A stretch of DNA of 64,000 bases, from assembly GCA_001603275.1 (NCBI GenBank), contig LUYM01000006.1, positions 536,532 through 600,531 on the forward strand, given 5' to 3'. The stretch comes from Actinomycetales bacterium Actino_02 (GTDB taxonomy: Bacteria > Actinomycetota > Actinomycetes > Propionibacteriales > Propionibacteriaceae). Positions 1-8,040 of this stretch are shown here, in pieces (position 1 is the stretch's first letter; every line of letters begins with the position of its first letter). Position numbers and translations under genes: made by a program. Below the pieces are notes generated by a model. It saw nothing but the letters and a program-made list of their open reading frames with translations. It did no database searches and had not been told where the DNA came from.

Positions 1-843
1 CTGTTCCCGCTGCTGTACACCGGCTGGGTGGCCCTCAATAAGTGGAGCCTGGTCAAGGGCAACCAAGGCTTCATCGGCCTTGCCAACTTCCAATACGTGC
101 TGGCCCAGCCCCGCTTCTGGGACGGCGTCACCAACACCTTCTCGATCTTCCTGCTCTCCTCGGTGCCGCAGATCTTCATGGCGATCGGTATCGCCGCGGT
201 GCTGAATGCGAACCTTCGCGCCAAGACCTTCTGGCGGATGGGCGTCCTGGTGCCCTACGTGGTGGCGCCGGTGGCCGTGTCCCTGGTGTTCGGCAAGCTC
301 TTCGCCGACGAGTCCGGCGTCGTCAACGCAATCCTGACCAACATCGGACTGGATCCGATCGGCTGGCACTCCGACCGCTTCTGGTCGCACGTGGCCATCG
401 CCACCATGGTCAACTTCCGCTGGACCGGCTACAACACCTTGATCTTCCTGGCCGCGATGCAGGCCATCCCGAACGACGTCATCGAGGCGGCGATCGTGGA
501 CGGCGCCAACCGCTGGCAGACCTTCTTCTCGGTCACGGTTCCGATGCTGCGACCGACCATCATCTTCGTGGTGATCACCTCGACGATCGGCGGCTTGCAG
601 ATCTTCGATGAGCCGCGACTATTCGACAACTTCTCTCTCGGTGGTCCAGACCGAGAGTGGATGACAGTCACGATGTATCTGTATGAGTTGGGCTGGAACG
701 TCCAGAAGAACCTGGGGAGATCCGCCGCAGTCGCCTGGCTGTTGTTCCTGATCATCGTGATCTTCGCGCTGATCAACTACGCCATCACTCGGCGGATCGC
801 CAGCAGCGATAGCCGCCCGAACCGAAAGGCGCTGGTCAAGTGA
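1..843 (+). CDS. Sugar ABC transporter permease, MalF/UgpA type (5' partial)
   Basis: This is the membrane-spanning half of a carbohydrate importer (binding-protein-dependent transport family, CUT1-like). The reading frame is open from the first base, so the N-terminus and first membrane segment lie outside the window. Several hydrophobic segments are visible. The cytoplasmic EAA loop, which contacts the ATPase, reads EAAIVDGANRWQTFF around residue 160 of the visible part. The TGA stop overlaps the GTG of the next permease by 4 bp, so the two are translationally coupled. The solute-binding protein gene is presumably upstream, off the window. No ATPase gene follows, so a shared MsiK-like ATPase is likely, as is common in actinobacteria. 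The substrate cannot be read from the sequence; the LacI regulator downstream supports a sugar. Confidence 0.9.
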   Translation: MFPLLYTGWVALNKWSLVKGNQGFIGLANFQYVLAQPRFWDGVTNTFSIFLLSSVPQIFMAIGIAAVLNANLRAKTFWRMGVLVPYVVAPVAVSLVFGKLFADESGVVNAILTNIGLDPIGWHSDRFWSHVAIATMVNFRWTGYNTLIFLAAMQAIPNDVIEAAIVDGANRWQTFFSVTVPMLRPTIIFVVITSTIGGLQIFDEPRLFDNFSLGGPDREWMTVTMYLYELGWNVQKNLGRSAAVAWLLFLIIVIFALINYAITRRIASSDSRPNRKALVK

Positions 844-1757
844 GCTCCGTCGCATCCGCCCATCAGCTGGCCGGCGCAGGTGCCGGCCGGGCCGCGGCCC
901 GTCGGCGCCGCCGTGGTTCCCAGATGACCGAAGGGCAGCGCCGTCCGGGCTGGGTCACCTACACCATCCTCGGTGTGGTGATCCTGATCTCGGTGGTCCC
1001 GCTCTATTACGCCTTCCTGCTGTCGGCATCGACGGCAGAGGACATCGCGCGCAACCCGATTCCGTCGCTGATTCCACAGGGACACTTCTTCGAGAACGTG
1101 ATGCGGGTGCTGAACTCCGGCATCGGCTTCTGGGGCGCGATCGGCAACAGCGTGATCGTCAGCGTGATCACCGCAGTCTCGGTGGTGTTCTTCTCCACGT
1201 TGGCCGGTTACTCGTTCGCCAAGCTGCGGTTCCGCGGACGCAACGGACTGCTGACCTTCGTGATCGGCACCATGGCCGTCCCGACGCAGCTGGGCATCAT
1301 CCCGCTGTTCATCATCATGTCCAACCTGGGCTGGACCGGGAAGCTGGTCGCGGTCATCGTGCCGGGAGCGGTCACCGCCTTCGGTGTGTTCTGGATGACC
1401 CAGTACCTGTCGGAGGCATTGCCCTTCGAACTGATTGAGGCGGCTCGCGTCGACGGCTGTTCGATGATCCGGACGTTCTGGCATGTGGCGCTCCCGGCGG
1501 CTCGTCCGGCGGCGGCGATGCTGGCCCTGTTCACCTTCGTCGGCAGCTGGACGAACTTCTTCTGGCCGTTCATCGTGCTCGGCTCGACCAACCCGACTCT
1601 GCCGGTGGCCCTGCAGCTGCTGCAGGCGTCCTACTTCAAGGACATGTCGCTGATCATGGCCGGTGTGGTCCTGGCCACCTTGCCGCTGCTGGCCGTGTTC
1701 GCGGTCGCCGGGCGGCATCTGGTCTCGGGCATCATGGCCGGCGCGGTCAAGGGCTGA
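840..1757 (+). CDS. Sugar ABC transporter permease, MalG type
   Basis: This is the second permease of a CUT1-type carbohydrate importer. The GTG start at 840 overlaps the preceding stop. The N-terminal 30 residues are basic and low-complexity; ATG at 924 (MTEGQRRPGW) is an alternative start but has no clear ribosome binding site. Six hydrophobic segments follow. The EAA loop is EAARVDGCSMIRTFWHVALP, as expected for MalG-like proteins. The protein would have 305 residues from GTG, slightly long for the family because of the extra N-terminus. It pairs with the upstream permease and precedes the LacI-type regulator, so the three form one carbohydrate-uptake locus. Confidence 0.92.
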   Translation: MSSVASAHQLAGAGAGRAAARRRRRGSQMTEGQRRPGWVTYTILGVVILISVVPLYYAFLLSASTAEDIARNPIPSLIPQGHFFENVMRVLNSGIGFWGAIGNSVIVSVITAVSVVFFSTLAGYSFAKLRFRGRNGLLTFVIGTMAVPTQLGIIPLFIIMSNLGWTGKLVAVIVPGAVTAFGVFWMTQYLSEALPFELIEAARVDGCSMIRTFWHVALPAARPAAAMLALFTFVGSWTNFFWPFIVLGSTNPTLPVALQLLQASYFKDMSLIMAGVVLATLPLLAVFAVAGRHLVSGIMAGAVKG

Positions 1758-1922
1758 TCGCGGCCTCTCGGGAAGCAGGTGCAGTGACTCGGTGGTCCAT
1801 GCTGGCGGGTGCTGCCAGGTCGGCCCGATAAGGTTCTGCTGCCTTGTGGTGGTGAGCCCCGGCCGTACGCAGAGGTGTTGTGCAGTGTCGGATGTTCGAT
1901 GGAACGCTCAGGAGGCGTCAAT

Positions 1923-2936
1923 ATGCCGAGGATGATGGCCGCGGCTGGGGTGCCGACTCTCGAAGACGTGGCCAAACTGGCCGGGGTCTCCAGAGCCACT
2001 GTTTCGCGCGTTGTGAACGCGGCACCGCTGGTGGCCGAAGCCACCGTGGTGGCCGTGCAGCGTGCCATCGACGAGCTCGGCTATCAGCCGAACCGCGCAG
2101 CCCGCGCCCTGGTGACCAGGCGAACGGGCGTGGTGGCGGTGCTGGTGGTCGAGACCGACTACCTCGTCTTCCGCGACCCCTACTTCCCGCAGGCCTATCA
2201 CGGCGCGCTGCAGGCCTTCCGGGAGTCGGATACCCAGGTGGTGCTGGCCATGGCCCGTCCGGGGGAGAAGCCCACCGAGATGGTCCGCTATCTCGAGTCC
2301 GGCCATCTGGACGGTGCGATCGTGCTGTCGCACCATGGCCCGGAACTGGCCCAGGCCATAGAAGCGTCCCGCCAGCCCGTGGTCTTCGTCGGTAACCCCG
2401 AGACAGATGGGGTGTGTTACGTCGACCTGGACAATCTGCAGGCAGCCCGGACTGCCACCGAGCACCTGATCGCCGGCGGCTGTCGCAAGATCGCCACCGT
2501 CACCGGCCCGCTGGACATGGTCTCGGGACGCCACCGTCTGCAGGGCTTCGTCGAGGCGATGACCGATGCGGGCCTGGACCCCAGCTGGCAGGTGGAGGGC
2601 GACTACTCCGGGGCGTCCGGACGTCGAGTGGCCCGGTTGCTGGACGAGCACCCCGACATCGACGGCCTGTTTGTGGCCAACGATCTGATGGCCATCGGCG
2701 CGATCTCCGTGCTGCGGGATAATGGTCTTCGAGTACCCGACGACATCAAGTTGGTCGGCTTCGACAACTCCGAGGCCGCTGAGCAGGTGTCGCCACACCT
2801 GACCACGATGACCAACCCGTCCGACGAGCACACCAGGATTGCAGCAGAGATGTTGAAGGAACTGATGGCCGGGGTTCGCCCCGATCCGCCCACAGTCGTG
2901 CTGCCCAGTGAGCTGGTGGTCCGCGAGTCGGCATGA
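1923..2936 (+). CDS. LacI-family transcriptional regulator
   Basis: This is a sugar-responsive repressor of 337 residues. The N-terminal LacI helix-turn-helix is clear (LEDVAKLAGVSRATVSRVVN, about residues 12-31), followed by the hinge and a periplasmic-binding-protein-like effector domain ending in VVLPSELVVRESA. The start at 1923 is chosen because AGGAGG at 1910-1915 sits 7 bp upstream and the HTH begins immediately; the frame extends further upstream without homology. The last 4 bp overlap the start of the PspC-histidine kinase. By position it probably controls the two sugar permeases just upstream; the 165-bp gap before it may hold its own promoter, but I see no clear operator palindrome there. 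Confidence 0.93.
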   Translation: MPRMMAAAGVPTLEDVAKLAGVSRATVSRVVNAAPLVAEATVVAVQRAIDELGYQPNRAARALVTRRTGVVAVLVVETDYLVFRDPYFPQAYHGALQAFRESDTQVVLAMARPGEKPTEMVRYLESGHLDGAIVLSHHGPELAQAIEASRQPVVFVGNPETDGVCYVDLDNLQAARTATEHLIAGGCRKIATVTGPLDMVSGRHRLQGFVEAMTDAGLDPSWQVEGDYSGASGRRVARLLDEHPDIDGLFVANDLMAIGAISVLRDNGLRVPDDIKLVGFDNSEAAEQVSPHLTTMTNPSDEHTRIAAEMLKELMAGVRPDPPTVVLPSELVVRESA

Positions 2937-4171
2937 GCGAGCAGCAGGTCGTCCGATCGACTCGGCCGTTGAGCACGGCCTGGATCGGCGGGGTCTGCGC
3001 CGGGTTGGCCGATCATCTGGGTTGGCCCGTGCTACTGATTCGACTTGCGTTCGTCGTCGTGTCCGCCTTCGCCCTGACTGGGCTCTGGGCCTATCTGGTG
3101 CTGTGGCTGGCTATGCCGCGCACTGTGGCCGAACCCTCGGCGCCGGGGCTTGAAGCGAACTCGCGCGCCGGGATGCGCTCCACGACGGCCGCCAGCTTCA
3201 GCGGCGTCGATCTTGGTCTGGCTACGGCCTTGGCGCTGCTCGGCATCGGCCTGATCTGGATCGTCCAGGTCAGCGGCTGGGGGCTGGCGCCGCGAGTGCT
3301 CGCCGTCGGCATTCTCACCGGTGGCGGCCTGGGCATGATCTGGTGGCAGGCCGACCACGTCTCCACCCGCGAAGTCGTCCGCGGCTCGGGCTGGCAGCGG
3401 CTGGTGGCCCCTCTGGTGCGGCACTGGTCCTCGGTGGTCGGCATTCTGATCGGCCTGATCAGCCTGGCCGCTGCGGTGGCGGTGCTGGTGCTGAGCAGCG
3501 GGCTGGTCGAGCCGAGTCGCACGTTCCTGCTGCTCGGTGCGTCGGTGGCTGCGATCGCTTTGGCGGTGCTGCCGTGGATCATCCGGGTCCGCCACACGCT
3601 GGCCGAAGCCCGGCAGGAGGCGATGCTGGCCGACGCCCGCGCCGACATGGCTGCCCATCTCCACGACTCGGTGCTACAGACCTTGGCGCTGATCCAGCGG
3701 CAGGCAGGCGACCCGAAGAAGGTGACCGCACTGGCCCGGCGCCAGGAGCGGGAGCTGCGCCAGTGGCTCTACGGCGACGCGCCGACCGGCGGCAGTCTGG
3801 TCGAGGCGCTGACAGCGGAACTGCTCGACGTCGAGGACACCCACGGTGTGGACGTGGAGCTGGTCTCGGTCGGCGACACCGAACTCACTCCGGAGCTGGC
3901 GGCCCTGGTTCGGGCCAGCCGGGAGGCCATGGTGAACGCGGCCAAACACTCAGGGGCCGAACGGGTGGACGTGTTTGCCGAGGCCGACGAGGATCTGGTC
4001 AGCGTCTTCATCCGCGACCGGGGCAAGGGTTTCGACTTGGCTGAGATCGACGACGACCGGATGGGCGTGCGGGCGTCCATCGTGGAACGGGTCAAGCGAG
4101 CCGGTGGACGGGCCATAATCAGGACAGCGCCCGGAGAGGGCACCGAAGTCAGACTGGAGTTACCCCGATGA
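2933..4171 (+). CDS. PspC-domain sensor histidine kinase
   Basis: This membrane-bound kinase of a two-component pair has 412 residues. Residues 1-65 form a PspC domain (WIGGVCAGLADHLGWPVLLI), a family linked to envelope stress. Several further membrane segments lie at about 75-205. A HisKA_3 dimerization domain follows, with phospho-acceptor His244 in HLHDSVLQ (HDxxxQ type), and then a HATPase_c domain with an N-box near REAMVNAAKH and a G-box DRGKGF. The ATG overlaps the LacI stop by 4 bp, and the stop overlaps the response regulator by 4 bp. Kinase and regulator are surely partners. The signal is unknown, but the PspC fusion suggests membrane or cell-wall stress, as in other actinobacterial PspC kinases. 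Confidence 0.92.
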   Translation: MSEQQVVRSTRPLSTAWIGGVCAGLADHLGWPVLLIRLAFVVVSAFALTGLWAYLVLWLAMPRTVAEPSAPGLEANSRAGMRSTTAASFSGVDLGLATALALLGIGLIWIVQVSGWGLAPRVLAVGILTGGGLGMIWWQADHVSTREVVRGSGWQRLVAPLVRHWSSVVGILIGLISLAAAVAVLVLSSGLVEPSRTFLLLGASVAAIALAVLPWIIRVRHTLAEARQEAMLADARADMAAHLHDSVLQTLALIQRQAGDPKKVTALARRQERELRQWLYGDAPTGGSLVEALTAELLDVEDTHGVDVELVSVGDTELTPELAALVRASREAMVNAAKHSGAERVDVFAEADEDLVSVFIRDRGKGFDLAEIDDDRMGVRASIVERVKRAGGRAIIRTAPGEGTEVRLELPR

Positions 4172-4830
4172 GTGAGAACGAACCCACCCCGGCCGCCTGG
4201 CGTGTGGTGGTCGTCGATGACCATGCCATGTTCCGCAGTGGGGTGAAGCACGACATCGGCGGACGCGTCCAGCTGGTCGGCGAGGGCGAGGACGTCCCCA
4301 CTGCCGTGGCTGCGATCCTGGCCGCGATGCCCGACGTGGTGCTGCTGGACGTCCATCTGCCCGGCGGGGGTGGCATCGAGGTGATCAAGCAGGTCACCGC
4401 CACCGAGCCGAGCATGAAGTTCCTGGCCCTGTCGGTTTCGGACGCCGCCGAGGACGTGATCGGCGTGATTCGGGCCGGCGCCCGGGGCTATGTGACCAAG
4501 TCGATTTCCGCTGACGAACTGGTCGAGGCGATCGGACGAGTGGCCACCGGTGATGCGGTGTTCTCGCCGCGGCTGGCCGGCTTTGTGTTGGACGCCTTCT
4601 CCGGCGCCATCGACGTGGCCAGCATCGACGAGGACCTGGACCGGCTCTCGGTGCGCGAGCGTGAGGTGCTCCGGCTGATTGCCCGCGGCTATGCCTACAA
4701 GGAGATCGCCAAGGAACTGTTCATCTCGATCAAGACTGTGGAGACCCACGTCTCGTCGGTGTTGCGCAAGCTGCAGCTGTCGAATCGCCACCAGCTGACC
4801 CGCTGGGCGACCGACCGCAAGCTGGTCTGA
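4168..4830 (+). CDS. LuxR/NarL-family response regulator
   Basis: This is the DNA-binding partner of the PspC-type kinase directly upstream, with a 4-bp overlap. It has 220 residues. The receiver domain carries the acidic pair near VVVDDH, phospho-acceptor Asp61 in LLDVHLP, a Ser in LALSVSD and a Lys in VTKSIS. The C-terminal LuxR HTH spans about 152-205 (LSVREREVLRLIARGYAYKE). It ends the five-gene run that begins at the window edge and is followed by a hairpin. Targets cannot be deduced from the sequence; autoregulation or envelope genes are usual for the family. Confidence 0.93.
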   Translation: MSENEPTPAAWRVVVVDDHAMFRSGVKHDIGGRVQLVGEGEDVPTAVAAILAAMPDVVLLDVHLPGGGGIEVIKQVTATEPSMKFLALSVSDAAEDVIGVIRAGARGYVTKSISADELVEAIGRVATGDAVFSPRLAGFVLDAFSGAIDVASIDEDLDRLSVREREVLRLIARGYAYKEIAKELFISIKTVETHVSSVLRKLQLSNRHQLTRWATDRKLV

Positions 4831-4837
4831 CCGGGCC

Positions 4838-4865
4838 GCAGAAAAGGGACAGCCCCCTTCTCTGC
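4838..4865 (+). terminator. Hairpin after the response regulator
   Basis: Inverted arms GCAGAAAAGGG (4838-4848) and CCCCTTCTCTGC (4854-4865) begin 8 bp after the stop codon of the response regulator and could end the transcript. No T tract follows. The core GGGACAGCCCC recurs, inverted, as GGGACTGTCCCC at 5163-5174, and GCAGA also flanks that copy. The two may be the ends of one inserted element. Confidence 0.5.
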
Positions 4866-4939
4866 GAGAGCGTGGCCAGCAGCCCGCGCCACCTCCCTGC
4901 AGTCCGGAGTATGTTCCGCCCGGCAGCGGATCCTGACCT

Positions 4940-5155
4940 GTGGTGACCCCGCCCCGCCGCCGTCAAACCCGATTTCGGTCCCGATATCCGGCTGGCTGCG
5001 GACGCTGGCAAAGTGAGACCCGATTTCGGTCCCGATCCAGGGGGCCGAACGACCCGGATTGGGTACCAAACTCGGGTCTGAGCGAGAGATGGGTCTACGG
5101 CCGACTCAGATCGGGACGAAAGTCGGGTTTGAGCATCAGGAGGACGGCGACCCAC
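4940..5155. repeat. Nested palindromic repeat with four copies of a 19-bp motif
   Basis: This non-coding stretch between the response regulator and the GlsB-like gene holds the motif ACCCGATTTCGGTCCCGAT twice forward (4967-4985, 5018-5036) and twice inverted with mismatches (5058-5077, 5110-5128). Both pairs are symmetric about the same point, near 5047.5, and the spacing between same-strand copies is 51 bp. The outer sequence keeps weaker symmetry to about 4940 and 5155. I see no credible gene here. It resembles a repetitive extragenic palindrome or a small non-autonomous element. Confidence 0.65.
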
Positions 5156-5256
5156 GGAAGGCGGGACTGTCCCCTGCATCTGCGGGACCTGCCGTGGTCT
5201 CGCCTAGCCAGGCAGACCAGTGTGGCCGGGCCGTGGGTCCGGCCACACCGATTCGG

Positions 5257-5514
5257 TCAGCGGCGTCCGCGTCCGGTGATCACTCCGCGCAACCAGAGCA
5301 CCAACACCGAGCCGCCGATCGCCAGCAACCACGACCACGGCGAGAAGAAACCAGTGACGCCGTGATCGAAGACCGCGCTGCCGATCCAGCCGCCGACCAC
5401 GCCACCGATCAGGCCGGTCAGCAGCGTGGAGAGCCAGCCGCCGCCTTCCTTCATGATCGACTTGGCGATCGCGCCGGCGATCAATCCCATCAATATCCAG
5501 CCAATGAAGTTCAT
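5257..5514 (-). CDS. GlsB/YeaQ/YmgE family small membrane protein
   Basis: This 85-residue integral membrane protein (transglycosylase-associated family by name) has three hydrophobic, glycine-rich segments: MNFIGWILMGLIAGAIAKS, a middle LLTGLIGGVVGGWIGSAVF, and a C-terminal WLLAIGGSVLVLWLRG. It ends in a short basic tail. The ATG at 5514 is chosen because the family starts with MxxxxWILMGLIAG; the frame continues upstream without similarity. The length is typical (80-90). Members are often stress-induced, but the biochemical role is unknown. It stands alone, divergent from the helicase gene. Confidence 0.87.
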   Translation of the reverse strand: MNFIGWILMGLIAGAIAKSIMKEGGGWLSTLLTGLIGGVVGGWIGSAVFDHGVTGFFSPWSWLLAIGGSVLVLWLRGVITGRGRR

Positions 5515-5634
5515 GCGATCCACGCTAGGTCGATCCCGCGCCTGCCGATATCGGGGGCCTCCACGACCTGACCCCAGCCGAACCATGGGTCGAGCCCGGT
5601 CTTTGGCAGTGGCTCGGCGTAGGCTTTGCGAGCC

Positions 5635-8040
5635 ATGCCTGATTCGATGCTGCCCAGTCTGTTCGACGACGCCTTTCCGCGACCGGCCGAGGCCACCTCA
5701 GCCCCGGCGGTGGCACCGGAACCCTCGCGGCGAGCAGTGGACGAAGCCGAGCTGCTCGCCGGACTGAACCCGCCGCAGCGCGAGGCAGTCCTGCACGCCG
5801 GATCACCGGTGCTGGTGGTGGCCGGCGCCGGCTCGGGCAAGACCCGGGTACTGACCCGACGGATCGCGCACCTGGTCAGCCAGCGGGGCGTCCATCCCGG
5901 CTCGATCCTGGCGATCACCTTCACCAATAAGGCGGCCGCCGAGATGCGGCACCGGGTGGTCGATCTGGTCGGTAATCGGGCCCGGATCATGTGGGTGTCC
6001 ACCTTCCACTCGGCCTGCGTGCGGATCCTGCGCAGCGACATCAACCGGTTCGGGATGAACCGGACGTTCTCGATCTACGACGACACCGACGCCAAGCGGC
6101 TGATGCAGCTGGTGCTGCGCGATGCCCAGGCCGACCCGAAGCGGTTCCCGCCGCGGGCGGTGCTCAACTGGGTGTCCAACAACAAGAACCAGCTGGTCGA
6201 TTTCGAGATGGCGCGGGCCCAGGCGTCCACCCCGAACGAAGAGGTGTACGCCGACGCCTACGCCGAGTATCAGCGGCGGCTGCGGGCGGCCAACGCGTTG
6301 GACTTCGACGACCTGATCATGACCACCGTGCACCTGCTGCAGTCCTTCCCGGATCTGCGCGAGCAGTACCGGCGCCGGTTCCGGCACGTCCTGGTGGACG
6401 AATACCAGGACACCAACCACGCTCAGTACGCGCTGATCCGCGAGCTGTGCGGTGTCCACCCGGCCGAGCCGGACGCCGTGCTGGTGGAACCGCCCGAACT
6501 GCTCGTCGTGGGCGACTCGGATCAGTCGATCTACGCCTTCCGGGGCGCCACTATCCGCAACATCCTCGACTTCGAGACCGACTTTCCCGGAGCCCGGACC
6601 ATCGTCCTGGAGCAAAACTATCGCTCCACCCAGAACATCCTCAGCGCAGCCAATGCGGTGATCACCCGCAATCCCGATCGTCCGGCTAAGCGGCTGTGGT
6701 CGCAGGCCGGCGATGGCGAGCTGCTGGTCGGCTACGTAGCCGACACCGAGCACGACGAAGCCCAGTTCGTCGCCGACGAGATCGACCGGCTCGCCGATGC
6801 CGGCCTGACCAAGCCCGGCCAAGTCGCGGTGTTCTACCGGACCAACGCCCAGTCGCGAGCCTTCGAGGAGGTGTTCATCCGGGTGGGGATGCCCTATCGC
6901 GTCGTCGGCGGGGTGCGCTTCTACGAGCGCAAGGAGATCCGGGACGCCATCTCCTACCTGCGGGCGATCGCCAACCCCGACGACGACGTGTCGGTGCGCC
7001 GGGTGCTGAACGTGCCCAAGCGGGGCATCGGCGACCGGGCCGAGGCCATGATCGAGGCCTTCGCCTCCAGTCACCAGCTCTCCTTCGGGGCGGCGCTGGA
7101 TCGTGCCGACGAGATCCCCGGGCTGGCGGCGCGCTCGCTCACCCAGGTGAAGCTGTTCGCCGGGCTGCTGGCCGAGCAGCGGGCCGCGGTAGCTGCCGGC
7201 GTCCCGGCCGACCAGATCCTGTCGTCGATCCTGCAGAGCTCCGGTTACACCGACGAGCTGACCGGATCGTCCGACCCGCAGGACGAGACCCGGCTGGAGA
7301 ACCTGGTCGAGCTGGTCAGCGTGGCGCAAGAGTTCGTCGCGGCCGCCCACGCCATCGACCTGCCGCCCGATGACAGCGAGCTGGCCGCGGCCGCCCCCGA
7401 GCCGGACGATTCGCTGCCGGCCTTCCTGGAACGGATCGCCCTGGTCGCCGACTCCGACCAGTTGCCCGACAACGACCCGGACGCGGCCGGCGTGGTCACC
7501 TTGATGACCCTGCACACTGCCAAGGGCCTGGAGTTCGACACGGTGTTTCTCACCGGCTTCGAAGAGGGGATCTTCCCGCACGAACGGGCCATGTTCGACA
7601 AGACCGAACTGGAGGAGGAGCGGCGGCTGGCCTACGTGGGAATCACCCGGGCTCGGCAACGGCTCTACCTGACTCGGGCCACCGTCCGCACGATGTGGGG
7701 CTCGCCGAAGTACAACCCGGCCAGCCGGTTCACCGACGAGATCCCCGAGTCGCTGATCGATTGGCGCCGGCTCGGTGTGGCCCGAACCAGCTTCGTCAGC
7801 AGTTCGGTGACCCGCCAGGCCGAAGCCAGACGTCCGAGCAGCCCATCGTTCGGGAAGTCGGCGCCGATCAAGACCGTTGCCGCGGTCGAGGTGGGGGATC
7901 GGGTGCTGCACACCACCTTCGGCCTAGGCTCGGTGATCGCCACCAGCGGGGTGGGCGATGCGGCCAAGGCGGACGTCGACTTCGGCTCGGCCGGAGTGAA
8001 GCGATTGTCGCTGAAGTATGCGCCGATGGAGAAGCTCTAG
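5635..8040 (+). CDS. pcrA: ATP-dependent DNA helicase PcrA/UvrD
   Basis: This is a superfamily 1A 3'-5' helicase for nucleotide excision repair, mismatch repair and clearing of stalled complexes. Visible motifs in order: Walker A AGAGSGKTRVL, motif Ia TFTNKAAAEM, Walker B VDEYQDTNHAQY, motif III GDSDQSIYAFRGA, the 2B-domain region, motif V TLHTAKGLEFDTVFL, and motif VI YVGITRARQRLYL. The C-terminus carries the Tudor-like RNA-polymerase-binding segment of PcrA (VGDRVLHTTFGLGSVIA). The length of about 800 residues fits actinobacterial PcrA. The ATG at 5635 is taken; TTG 5626 and ATG 5647 are alternatives and none has a strong ribosome site. The 3' end overlaps the convergent ROK gene by 4 bp. 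Confidence 0.95.
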   Translation: MPDSMLPSLFDDAFPRPAEATSAPAVAPEPSRRAVDEAELLAGLNPPQREAVLHAGSPVLVVAGAGSGKTRVLTRRIAHLVSQRGVHPGSILAITFTNKAAAEMRHRVVDLVGNRARIMWVSTFHSACVRILRSDINRFGMNRTFSIYDDTDAKRLMQLVLRDAQADPKRFPPRAVLNWVSNNKNQLVDFEMARAQASTPNEEVYADAYAEYQRRLRAANALDFDDLIMTTVHLLQSFPDLREQYRRRFRHVLVDEYQDTNHAQYALIRELCGVHPAEPDAVLVEPPELLVVGDSDQSIYAFRGATIRNILDFETDFPGARTIVLEQNYRSTQNILSAANAVITRNPDRPAKRLWSQAGDGELLVGYVADTEHDEAQFVADEIDRLADAGLTKPGQVAVFYRTNAQSRAFEEVFIRVGMPYRVVGGVRFYERKEIRDAISYLRAIANPDDDVSVRRVLNVPKRGIGDRAEAMIEAFASSHQLSFGAALDRADEIPGLAARSLTQVKLFAGLLAEQRAAVAAGVPADQILSSILQSSGYTDELTGSSDPQDETRLENLVELVSVAQEFVAAAHAIDLPPDDSELAAAAPEPDDSLPAFLERIALVADSDQLPDNDPDAAGVVTLMTLHTAKGLEFDTVFLTGFEEGIFPHERAMFDKTELEEERRLAYVGITRARQRLYLTRATVRTMWGSPKYNPASRFTDEIPESLIDWRRLGVARTSFVSSSVTRQAEARRPSSPSFGKSAPIKTVAAVEVGDRVLHTTFGLGSVIATSGVGDAAKADVDFGSAGVKRLSLKYAPMEKL

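Noticed and set aside
1758-1922. Short reading frames and a possible operator upstream of the LacI gene
   Set aside because: The frames lack similarity and starts, and no convincing palindrome typical of LacI sites was found.
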